Shown one piece after another: positions 1-5,815 of a stretch of DNA of 12,759 nt (the first letter of the stretch is position 1; every line of letters begins with the position of its first letter). The position numbers were made by a program, and so were the translations under genes. The notes beneath the pieces were generated by a model. The model saw only the letters and a program-made list of their open reading frames with translations. It did no database searches and was not told the origin of the DNA. Source of the DNA: an uncultured Candidatus Saccharibacteria bacterium (GTDB lineage Bacteria > Patescibacteriota > Saccharimonadia > Saccharimonadales > Saccharimonadaceae); assembly GCA_938049075.1 (NCBI GenBank), contig CALICZ010000072.1:1-12759 (forward strand), in the 5' to 3' direction.

Positions 1-1
1 G

Positions 2-7
2 TATAAT
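2..7 (+). promoter_or_regulatory. -10 promoter box at the window edge
   Basis: A perfect TATAAT lies at 2-7 and ends 8 nt before an ATG at 16. Any -35 element, or the TGn of an extended -10, would lie outside the window. The spacing matches other promoters here that lead straight into a start codon. It would drive the first nuclease-like/acidic protein pair (134-884). Confidence 0.55.
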
Positions 8-15
8 ACGGAACT

Positions 16-108
16 ATGAGAACTGCAGAAGCACTCGATACAAGAACTATCACTGCGCCTACCCAAGAGACAGAGCAAGCGCAGCCAAGACAAGCCAGAG
101 AACCTTGA
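16..108 (+). CDS. 30-codon ORF upstream of the first nuclease-like gene; leader peptide or frameshifted 5' end
   Basis: An ATG lies 8 nt downstream of a perfect TATAAT and opens a 30-codon frame rich in Thr, Gln, Glu and Ala, ending in TGA at 106-108. The nuclease-like gene begins 25 nt later in another frame. That second frame is open from 20 onward but has no ATG before 134. The short ORF could be a translated leader, the displaced 5' end of the nuclease-like gene after a frameshift, or chance. I see no homology to the N-terminal region of the paralogue at 998-1918. It is the only candidate coding frame in the window that ends in TGA, which counts mildly against it. Confidence 0.25.
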   Translation: MRTAEALDTRTITAPTQETEQAQPRQAREP

Positions 109-133
109 GAAGAAAAAGAAATTCTATAAAGCT

Positions 134-478
134 ATGACGGCAACAGTGCGTGGTATTCGCAACGAAATAGCCTTTGAACATGTCTTGATTCGAGCTGGTG
201 TTGATTTTGAACCAGCGACTGCTGAGGAAGATGCGCGTGGTGTTGATTATTATATCAATGACAAACCAGTTGATGTAAAGGCATCCATCTTCGCGGCGCA
301 GGAGGCGTTGCAAAAGATAGCAGAGCGTGACCGCAGTAGTGAAAAAATTATCTTCTACCCAGGCATCTCGGATAGTGACTTTGATGGCAAGCTGACACTT
401 CCACAAGCGAACCCAGATAGAGTCGCTGAGCTGCAGCCAAAGATTATACGCCGTATGCGATCAGCTGGTATTATTTAA
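134..478 (+). CDS. putative PD-(D/E)XK-type nuclease-domain protein, short form
   Basis: The product has 114 residues. It carries a pattern typical of the restriction-endonuclease-like fold: Glu11 in a first helix (GIRNE), Asp38 (RGVD), and Asp47-Val-Lys49 (DVK) on a following strand, about 9 residues after Asp38. I assigned the family by motif and spacing only, so the nuclease function is inferred. Residues 2-51 match residues 191-240 of the protein at 998-1918 at 26 of 50 positions without gaps, and this includes all four putative catalytic residues. The paralogue's N-terminal domain of about 190 residues is absent. No clear Shine-Dalgarno precedes the ATG at 134, only a purine-rich stretch (107-118). 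The frame is open back to 20, so the true 5' end is uncertain. The acidic partner starts 10 nt downstream, so the two are probably cotranscribed. Confidence 0.7.
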   Translation: MTATVRGIRNEIAFEHVLIRAGVDFEPATAEEDARGVDYYINDKPVDVKASIFAAQEALQKIAERDRSSEKIIFYPGISDSDFDGKLTLPQANPDRVAELQPKIIRRMRSAGII

Positions 479-488
479 GGTCGAGACT

Positions 489-884
489 ATGCGATTAACA
501 GATGAACCACATGAGGATAAACAAGGCGCTATGACGCACGATCATAATAAAACTAGTCCAGAGCAGTACGCTCAGCTGGCGGGACACTCGATACTGACTG
601 GCAAAGTAATAGAATTGCCAACTCCTCTATCTCTATCTCCCCAGATGGGGCAATGTGCTGTGGCACTTGCTGAACTTGGCAATGATCACACAATGCAGGT
701 GACAATAACATCTCACATTGCTGATGATGAACAACCAGGGTTGTCTCGAGCAGCGGGCTATACCCCAGATGGGGACTTCGTCGAGATTACAATTGATAAT
801 AACAGTGGCACTGTTGTGACAGATATCAAGCACGATTCCACTGGTGATTTTGGTGATGATAGCTTGATCCCACCAGAAGACTAA
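489..884 (+). CDS. small acidic protein, partner of the first nuclease-like gene (unknown function)
   Basis: The product has 131 residues with many Asp and Glu, no signal peptide and no membrane segment. Its C-terminal part (DG-F-V-I-DNN-V pattern, residues about 92-110) resembles the C-terminal part of the 102-residue protein at 1970-2278. That protein occupies the same position after the second nuclease-like gene. An AAGG at 477-480, overlapping the upstream TAA, lies 8 nt before the ATG at 489 and supports this start. An alternative ATG at 531 has AAGG only 4 nt upstream. An acidic protein directly after a putative nuclease suggests an inhibitor, immunity protein or antitoxin, but that is inference from arrangement only. 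I recognise no family. Confidence 0.65.
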   Translation: MRLTDEPHEDKQGAMTHDHNKTSPEQYAQLAGHSILTGKVIELPTPLSLSPQMGQCAVALAELGNDHTMQVTITSHIADDEQPGLSRAAGYTPDGDFVEITIDNNSGTVVTDIKHDSTGDFGDDSLIPPED

Positions 885-956
885 TCTGAACTGTCTAGTG
901 GCGAGAAAACCATTCTTGTATATGACGCAGCAGATTAAAATGGAGGTGGCTGATTA

Positions 957-984
957 TTGACCAGTATAGTAGATTAGCTATAAT
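957..984 (+). promoter_or_regulatory. strong sigma70-type promoter of the second nuclease-like operon
   Basis: TTGACC (957-962), a 16-nt spacer and a perfect TATAAT (979-984) form a near-consensus promoter. Transcription would start near 991, leaving a 5' leader of only about 7 nt before the ATG at 998. A separate promoter here means the second module is transcribed independently of the first. Confidence 0.75.
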
Positions 985-997
985 AACAAACACAACT

Positions 998-1918
998 ATG
1001 ACAAAGACACGCCACCATAAGCTACATCATACACATAAACCCAAACGCTATGATGTTGATACATTACCATCGCTTATATCACCGAGCCAGTGGTCGACGT
1101 CTTCTTCGGATATCAAGCAGCAGATCGTTACTGTTGATGCAGCTCTGAAGAGCCAAAAGCCACACCTCGCTTACCTCGTAGAACAGCAAAGACATAACTG
1201 GAGTGAGAAAAAACGTCGCCAGCGACGCTCGGTTGCCCTGGGAGAGAGTGCTGTGACGCTTGTGCAGCACTATGCGAGCAAAGAACAGTGGTCGCATGTC
1301 GATATGGCGCGGCTGATTGCAGTATACCCTAGCTGGGTGGAGGCGATTGAGCAAGATGATACAGCGCTAACTCGGCAAGAAAAGAAGCAGCGGATCAAGA
1401 AGCTCACGCACTTTAACCATGCCCTGCGCGATGTGATAGACAACGCCACACACGCCTGTGAGACATGGAAGTCGATACCGTCTGTATCGGATATAGTTAA
1501 CGGCTTAGAAGCAGTGTGTCCAGGCAAGAAGCATGCTCAAAACAAGCAAGATCGAATAGGTATGTTGTATGCGACAGTAGCGGGCATTCGCAATGAAGTG
1601 CTCTTCATGCGGGTGCTGGATGAAGCGGGCATTGCCTATGAGCCAGGCACAGCCAACCAGGATGTGCGTGGGATAGATATGATAGTGAATGGTAAGCTTA
1701 TCGATCTCAAGTCGTCTGAACACTATGTGCATGAGGCCCAGGAAGATGCTGCTGAGCATGATGATGACGAACGGATCTTTTTCTTCCCTGGTGTGGAGGG
1801 GTATGAATATCGCAATAAACTAATGCTGCCGAAGGAAAAAATTATCCGGGTTATGCCACGGGTGGTAGCCCGCATGTATAGCCATGGTATCCTAGATAAG
1901 CCAACACAACAGAGGTAG
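998..1918 (+). CDS. putative PD-(D/E)XK-type nuclease with a basic N-terminal domain
   Basis: The product has 306 residues. The C-terminal domain (about 188-300) holds Glu200 (GIRNE), Asp227 (RGID) and Asp236-Leu-Lys238 (DLK). This is the E...D...DxK arrangement of restriction-endonuclease-like nucleases, and it is shared with the shorter gene at 134-478. The N-terminal 190 residues are helical in character and strongly basic, with His/Lys-rich residues 1-18 and an Arg/Lys cluster near 71-77, which suits nucleic-acid binding. No known DNA-binding domain is obvious. Isoleucine is often coded by ATA (seven codons found, against two in the much longer valS), so composition differs from the housekeeping genes and may reflect transfer or low expression. 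A small acidic-protein gene follows 51 nt downstream. Enzymatic activity is inferred from motif only. Confidence 0.75.
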   Translation: MTKTRHHKLHHTHKPKRYDVDTLPSLISPSQWSTSSSDIKQQIVTVDAALKSQKPHLAYLVEQQRHNWSEKKRRQRRSVALGESAVTLVQHYASKEQWSHVDMARLIAVYPSWVEAIEQDDTALTRQEKKQRIKKLTHFNHALRDVIDNATHACETWKSIPSVSDIVNGLEAVCPGKKHAQNKQDRIGMLYATVAGIRNEVLFMRVLDEAGIAYEPGTANQDVRGIDMIVNGKLIDLKSSEHYVHEAQEDAAEHDDDERIFFFPGVEGYEYRNKLMLPKEKIIRVMPRVVARMYSHGILDKPTQQR

Positions 1919-1950
1919 ATTCCACAACAACATGCGACCATAACAGAGGT

Positions 1951-1958
1951 AAAGGAGG
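1951..1958 (+). promoter_or_regulatory. perfect Shine-Dalgarno setting the start of the second acidic-protein gene
   Basis: AAAGGAGG at 1951-1958 is an ideal match to the 16S rRNA 3' end. It lies 11 nt before the ATG at 1970. It rules out the in-frame GTG at 1958, which lies inside the motif. It is the strongest ribosome binding site in the window and belongs to the second gene of an operon. Confidence 0.8.
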
Positions 1959-1969
1959 TGCATTGCCAT

Positions 1970-2278
1970 ATGCCACACGAAATACCACAGCAGCCGTCAG
2001 ACAAAGAACATGAAAGACATATAGTACTCAAAGAGTCAATCGCTCAATCGATCCTCGAGAAAAGACCATGGCCCTATGGTGGGTCTGAAGGCGAGCCAGG
2101 GCTGCTCTCTATCCAGTGGATGTCGTTGCAGTATGCCGAGGATGGCTGGTCAGCAACTGGCTTAACCACTGATGGGCGCTATGTACGAGCAGACATCAGC
2201 AACAATACAGACGATGTGATACTCGAAGTGGAGGCTATGCAATCCGACGGAGAGACAGACACCCCACAGAGCAGTTAG
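1970..2278 (+). CDS. small acidic protein, partner of the second nuclease-like gene (unknown function)
   Basis: The product has 102 residues from the ATG at 1970, chosen for the perfect Shine-Dalgarno. It is acidic, especially at the C-terminus, and has no signal peptide or membrane segment. The stretch with TDG-YV-ADISNN followed by a hydrophobic strand resembles the PDG-FVEITIDNN region of the protein at 489-884. A shared SIL motif also occurs further upstream. Both proteins follow a nuclease-like gene, so they look like paralogous partners. An inhibitor or antitoxin role is only a guess from the arrangement. Its stop lies 13 nt from the stop of the convergent Mur ligase gene, with no terminator visible between them. 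Confidence 0.65.
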   Translation: MPHEIPQQPSDKEHERHIVLKESIAQSILEKRPWPYGGSEGEPGLLSIQWMSLQYAEDGWSATGLTTDGRYVRADISNNTDDVILEVEAMQSDGETDTPQSS

Positions 2279-2291
2279 CCGCGTACACACA

Positions 2292-3716
2292 CTAGCTCGC
2301 TGATGTCCGCTTGCTGTGGCGCGAAGCTGACTTTTTCTTGCGCTTGGCTTTGTCCTTAGCTTTGGGCCGAGGTTTGCTGGCGTCTTTTGTGCGCTTGCTC
2401 TTGCCTTTCGCTGGCTTCTTTTTCGATGCTTGCCGCTCGTGAATAGCGTTTTTTACCTCTGTTATTTCGTCCCAGGGGTGGGTACCATCGGCGCATTCGA
2501 TGGTTTTTTCGTGGCCTTTGCCGAGGAAGACGACGGTGTCGCGGGGGGTGCGGGCACGGCGGACGGCAAAGCGGATGGCCTCAGCGCGGTCGTGGATGAG
2601 GAAGAGGTCGGTGTCTTGGGTTTTGCCAGCGGCTTCTGCGCCTTTGGCGATTTGGGTGAGGATGTGTTGCCCATCGACGTCACGGTCGTCTTCTTCGGTG
2701 ACAATAAGCTCATCAGCAATTCGCCCTGCGATCTTGCCTTGGATGGCTCGCTTGGACTCATCGCGCCGGCCAGCTGAGCCAAACAGGACGATCAGCTTGC
2801 CCTTGGTGCTGGCTCGCACACTACCGAGGAGCCGCTCAAAAGCGTCGGGTGTGTGGGCAAAATCGACAATAGCGGAGAATGGCTGCCCAGCATCCACCAC
2901 TGTCATACGGCCCTCCACCCCGGTGAGTGCAGCCAGGCCCTGCTCGATCTGCACCCGGCTGAGGCCTACCTCGTGCCCTACTGCTACCGCGGCCAGGCTG
3001 TTGGCAATGTTAAACTCACCCGGCATGTTGATGGTGATGTGATGCATCTGCCCCATGAGCCATACATCGTAGCGGCTGCCCGAGGCGGTTTGGGTGATGT
3101 TCGTAGCGCGAATGTCGCCGCCTGCAATGCCATAGCACAGGCTACGGGGCACGGCTTGCTCGAAGACCGCCGCCGATGGATCATCCGCATTGATAATGCC
3201 GACTCGCCGCGCCAGCTTGAAGAGACGCATTTTGGCGGCGCGGTAGCGTTCGAATGTCTTGTGGTAATCTAGATGCTCGTGTGTGACGTTGGTCATGACG
3301 GCGATGTCTATTGGAATGCCAAAGATGCGATGCTGCGCCAACGCATGGCTCGTCACCTCTAGCACCACCCACTGCACATTACGCCGCCGAAACTCCGCTA
3401 AACGCTGCTGCAACAGGGGTGCAGATACGGTGCTCATGTGCTCGGTTTGCGGTGTGATGTCGTCATTCACCCCGTACGCCACCGTCGTCATTAGGCCAAC
3501 ATCGTAGCCTGCTTCGACCAGCATGCGGTGGATCATAAAGCACGTTGTGGTCTTGCCATTCGTCCCGGTCACGCCAATGACGTGCATGCCCTGGGCTGGG
3601 AAGCCTTGGTTGGCTGCAGCCGCAGTAGCTTCGAGCAGCCGATAGCTTGGCTCTAGCGCCGCCAGCACACTGGGCGGGAGGGTGTTCTTAAGTGTTTGTT
3701 TCAGAGAAAATGCCAT
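2292..3716 (-). CDS. murE: MurE-like Mur ligase (UDP-MurNAc-tripeptide synthetase), short N-terminus, basic tail
   Basis: This is an ATP-dependent ligase of 474 residues that should add the third residue to the peptidoglycan stem peptide in the cytoplasm. Seen in the sequence: P-loop GTNGKTTT (51-58), TSH (122-124), TNVTHEHLDYH (142-152), Lys162 as a candidate carbamylated lysine, HTPDAF (288-293), GSAGRRD (313-319) and GKGHE (399-403). The P-loop begins near residue 51 rather than about 110 as in Escherichia coli MurE, so most of the uridine-binding N-terminal domain is missing. The amino-acid selecting DNPR motif is replaced by EDDR at 342-345, so the substrate amino acid cannot be predicted. 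The last 44 residues are almost all Lys, Arg, Ser, Ala and Pro. The start at 3716 was chosen because TATAAT ends 7 nt upstream. The longer frame from 3764 would run back through that promoter. Confidence 0.85.
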   Translation of the reverse strand: MAFSLKQTLKNTLPPSVLAALEPSYRLLEATAAAANQGFPAQGMHVIGVTGTNGKTTTCFMIHRMLVEAGYDVGLMTTVAYGVNDDITPQTEHMSTVSAPLLQQRLAEFRRRNVQWVVLEVTSHALAQHRIFGIPIDIAVMTNVTHEHLDYHKTFERYRAAKMRLFKLARRVGIINADDPSAAVFEQAVPRSLCYGIAGGDIRATNITQTASGSRYDVWLMGQMHHITINMPGEFNIANSLAAVAVGHEVGLSRVQIEQGLAALTGVEGRMTVVDAGQPFSAIVDFAHTPDAFERLLGSVRASTKGKLIVLFGSAGRRDESKRAIQGKIAGRIADELIVTEEDDRDVDGQHILTQIAKGAEAAGKTQDTDLFLIHDRAEAIRFAVRRARTPRDTVVFLGKGHEKTIECADGTHPWDEITEVKNAIHERQASKKKPAKGKSKRTKDASKPRPKAKDKAKRKKKSASRHSKRTSAS

Positions 3717-3723
3717 GGCACAT

Positions 3724-3732
3724 ATTATACCA
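3724..3732 (-). promoter_or_regulatory. extended -10 promoter of murE
   Basis: On the minus strand TGG-TATAAT reads from 3732 to 3724 and ends 7 nt before the ATG at 3716. Transcription should begin at or within a base of the start codon, giving a leaderless mRNA. No convincing -35 was seen, as expected for an extended -10. Confidence 0.75.
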
Positions 3733-4060
3733 CTTTTGATAGTATTTAAAACCATGAGAGGCATGATTTTTGATTAAGCAAATGTACTACGATTGGGATC
3801 GCAAAATTCTCGCTTATCCTCGCACTCCCCCTTCCACACTCCCGATGACGGAACACTATAAGGACGAATATCTCTCTAGAATGTTCACCTCTTACACCAG
3901 AGCACAAAATAGTTATTGCAACGAGCTTTCACATTCCACTGGGCGCAGTGGTAGGTTGATGGAGCTAGCGCTAAGAAAGCGAGATTTGTAGGTATTTTGC
4001 ATCGTTACCTTATTTTTATATAGTCATTCCATAAGTTTTCCTCATTGCATGCCCCTCCTT

Positions 4061-4069
4061 TGCTATAAT
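4061..4069 (+). promoter_or_regulatory. extended -10 promoter of tsaD
   Basis: TGC-TATAAT at 4061-4069 ends 6 nt before the ATG at 4076. The +1 base would fall on the A of the ATG, predicting a leaderless transcript. This also decides against the ATG at 4049, which lies upstream of the promoter. Confidence 0.8.
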
Positions 4070-4075
4070 AACCCT

Positions 4076-5170
4076 ATGAAGATTCTTGGGATTGAGAGCA
4101 GCTGCGACGAGACGGCGGCTGCGGTGGTGGCCGATGGGCGGCGCCTGCTGAGCAGCGTGGTGCACTCGCAGATAGATATTCATGCCCAGTATGGTGGCGT
4201 GGTGCCAGAGGTGGCAGCGCGGAGCCACATTGAGATGATTCCCCCGGTGATTGACCGTGCCTTGGCCGATGCAGCGTGCAGCTGGGATGAGATTGATGGC
4301 ATTGCGGTGACGTATGCGCCTGGGCTGGTAGGGTCACTATTGGTGGGGACACTGGCGGCGCGGACGCTCGCACTTGTGCACAAGAAGCCGCTCTACGCAA
4401 TTCATCATGTGGAGGCACACGTCTATGCCAACTTCGTGGTGGAGGACGGCCGGCCAAAGCCCGATCCAGCCCTAGCGCTACCTGCTGCGCAGCCGAGCTT
4501 CCCTATGCTGGCGCTCATCGTCTCTGGTGGGCACAGCCAGTTGGTGCTGTTTCGGGCGCATGGTGACTATACACTACTTGGCCAGACGCAGGACGATGCC
4601 GTGGGCGAAGCCTTCGACAAAGTAGCGAAGATTATTGGTTTACCCTACCCTGGCGGCCCGGCCATTGCTGCTGCCGCTACGCACGGTGACCCGCAGCGTT
4701 ACGCGTTGCCCAAGGCGCGGATGCAGGGTCAGTATGATTTCTCTTTTTCGGGCCTCAAGACGGCCGTGCTGCGTCGAATGCAAGCTGAGGTAGGCAAAGA
4801 TACCTCTTTTCCTTCGCACGAGCTCCCAGCGCTTGTTACGACGCAGCAGCGCTATGATATGGCGGCGAGCTTTCAACGTGTGGCGGTAGAGACGTTAGTC
4901 GATAAGACGGTGCTGGCCTACGAGCACTATGCGCCGCGCTCCGTCGTGATTGCTGGTGGTGTGGCGGCCAACCAAGAACTCCGCCGCCAGCTGCGCACCG
5001 CCCTGCCCTGCTCCATTAGCTACGCACCAATGGCCTTTTGCACGGACAATGCAGTGATGATCGCCACTCTCGGCTACTACTACGCCCAGGCTGGCCACAC
5101 AGTCGACCCATACCTGCTCGAAGTGCAGCCAAGTTTGTCGATGCGTGAAGCGGTGTGGGCTGATATTTAG
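4076..5170 (+). CDS. tsaD: tRNA N6-adenosine threonylcarbamoyltransferase TsaD
   Basis: TsaD transfers threonylcarbamoyl from its AMP adduct to A37 of ANN-decoding tRNAs, working with TsaB and TsaE in bacteria. The 364-residue protein starts with the family signature MKILGIESSCDETA. The metal-binding histidines are His111 and His115 (HHVEAH), and the metal-binding Asp is Asp324 (FCTDNA). The nucleotide-binding segments SGGHSQL (150-156), GEAFDKVAK (177-185), YPGG (191-194) and AGGVAAN (293-299) are intact. It is slightly longer than the roughly 340-residue norm because of a Pro/Ala-rich insert around 121-143. The start at 4076 is fixed by the promoter immediately upstream and by the family N-terminus. 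The TAG stop overlaps the stop of the convergent gene by 4 bp. tsaB and tsaE are not in the window. Confidence 0.97.
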   Translation: MKILGIESSCDETAAAVVADGRRLLSSVVHSQIDIHAQYGGVVPEVAARSHIEMIPPVIDRALADAACSWDEIDGIAVTYAPGLVGSLLVGTLAARTLALVHKKPLYAIHHVEAHVYANFVVEDGRPKPDPALALPAAQPSFPMLALIVSGGHSQLVLFRAHGDYTLLGQTQDDAVGEAFDKVAKIIGLPYPGGPAIAAAATHGDPQRYALPKARMQGQYDFSFSGLKTAVLRRMQAEVGKDTSFPSHELPALVTTQQRYDMAASFQRVAVETLVDKTVLAYEHYAPRSVVIAGGVAANQELRRQLRTALPCSISYAPMAFCTDNAVMIATLGYYYAQAGHTVDPYLLEVQPSLSMREAVWADI

Positions 5171-5658
5171 CCTTCTTTTGCGCGAATCTGCTTGGCTAGC
5201 GCTGCAGCAGCTACAACAGTTTCATCGAGTGTGTGATAGATCGGGAGCTCTGGCCGCTCGAGGTGTGCTTGTGTTTCGATATCAAATGGCCGGTCGAAAC
5301 TTTTGTCAATGCCAAGCACAATGGGCGAGCCGCGTCCAAGTTCCTTACCAAGCTCTAGTGGTGTAATGATGCCTGGTCCCTTGACAAAGTAAAACATTAC
5401 CACGCGTGCGAGCTGTAGATTCCGGTGTTCCCATGTGATCTGCTCCTTCGCAATATCACCAACGCGCGGTATTCCTTCTGGGCGTCGTGGGTTGGCAATA
5501 ATGAGCTCTTCGTCACATGATTCTGTTTGCTCAATATTTTCTAATAATTTTTCTGCTTGCTTTTGCCAATCTTCTGCACCAGAAATAGGGCCTGCAACGA
5601 AGATGTCTGGCCGTAATTCTTGCATAGATAACGCTGATGTTGGGCGTTTGACGAGCAT
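5167..5658 (-). CDS. nucleoside 2-deoxyribosyltransferase-like protein
   Basis: The product has 163 residues and resembles the nucleoside 2-deoxyribosyltransferase-like family. It has IFVAGPISG (19-27), a Trp/Gln/Lys helix, NPRRPEG (56-62), an ITWEHRNL segment (74-81), a hydrophobic strand ending in YFVKGPG, and TPLELG (99-104) with Glu102 as the likely catalytic nucleophile. Enzymes of this fold exchange or hydrolyse bases of deoxynucleosides in salvage, but the substrate cannot be read from sequence. The start at 5658 is supported by a TGATACTAT extended -10 ending 6 nt upstream. A second ATG lies at codon 12. The 3' end overlaps the tsaD stop, so transcripts of the two genes are complementary at their ends. 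Confidence 0.75.
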   Translation of the reverse strand: MLVKRPTSALSMQELRPDIFVAGPISGAEDWQKQAEKLLENIEQTESCDEELIIANPRRPEGIPRVGDIAKEQITWEHRNLQLARVVMFYFVKGPGIITPLELGKELGRGSPIVLGIDKSFDRPFDIETQAHLERPELPIYHTLDETVVAAAALAKQIRAKEG

Positions 5659-5664
5659 GGCAAA

Positions 5665-5673
5665 ATAGTATCA
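5665..5673 (-). promoter_or_regulatory. extended -10 promoter of the deoxyribosyltransferase-like gene
   Basis: TGA-TACTAT reads from 5673 to 5665 on the minus strand and ends 6 nt before the ATG at 5658. The hexamer matches TATAAT at 4 of 6 positions, and the TG dinucleotide and spacing agree with the tsaD promoter. A leaderless mRNA is expected. Confidence 0.55.
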
Positions 5674-5720
5674 TGGACTACTGTAAAGATCAAATATCAC
5701 AGACACGAAAAAATAAGCTG

Positions 5721-5745
5721 AAGATCTGCAAGTCGCGGATTTTTT
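5721..5745. terminator. candidate rho-independent terminator between two minus-strand genes
   Basis: ATCTGC (5724-5729), a 5-nt loop and GCGGAT (5735-5740) form a 6-bp stem with one G-T pair, extendable with A-T and G-T pairs. A T-run (5741-5745) follows on the plus strand. An A-run at 5708-5713 provides Ts on the minus strand, 7-10 nt past the stem. It would best stop plus-strand read-through from tsaD and could partly terminate the FemAB gene ending at 5816. Confidence 0.4.
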
Positions 5746-5766
5746 ATCTTACCGTAAGGTGAATGC

Positions 5767-5796
5767 TATCTACCACGGTGCCTAGTAGTGTAGATA
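5767..5796. repeat. imperfect inverted repeat downstream of the coiled-coil FemAB gene
   Basis: TATCTA (5767-5772) pairs with TAGATA (5791-5796), and CAC (5774-5776) pairs with GTG (5788-5790) after one bulged C. The result is a 9-bp stem with an 11-nt loop. It lies 20 nt past the FemAB stop in the direction of transcription. It has no T-run, so it may be a mRNA 3'-end stabilising hairpin rather than a terminator. Confidence 0.35.
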
Positions 5797-5815
5797 TTGT
5801 TACGAAGGCAGTGCT

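Larger units (their letters stand above)
3717..4075. other. divergent intergenic region between murE and tsaD
   Basis: This 359-bp region holds a promoter at each end, for murE (minus) and tsaD (plus). Between them the sequence is AT-richer than the flanking genes. A frame from ATG 3782 to TAG 3991 (69 codons) is open, but it has no Shine-Dalgarno, no well-placed -10 box and no recognisable motif, so I do not call it a gene. No tRNA or riboswitch consensus was seen. A pyrimidine-rich stretch lies just upstream of the tsaD promoter. Confidence 0.5.

Noticed and set aside
106..108. TGA read as a sense codon (as in SR1/Gracilibacteria) joining the ORF at 16 to the next gene
   Set aside because: Reading through TGA stays in the wrong frame and meets TAA at 127-129, so it does not restore the nuclease-like frame.
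112..121. Programmed frameshift at the A-rich run before the first nuclease-like gene
   Set aside because: The stop of the upstream frame (106-108) comes before the A-run, so slippage there could not join the frames.
3716..3764. Longer murE start at 3764
   Set aside because: The extra 16 residues are encoded across the TGGTATAAT promoter and are unlike a Mur ligase N-terminus.
3770..3991. Open frame of 69-73 codons in the murE-tsaD gap
   Set aside because: No Shine-Dalgarno, no promoter box at the spacing used elsewhere, and no recognisable motif. Kept only as a remark in the gap entry.
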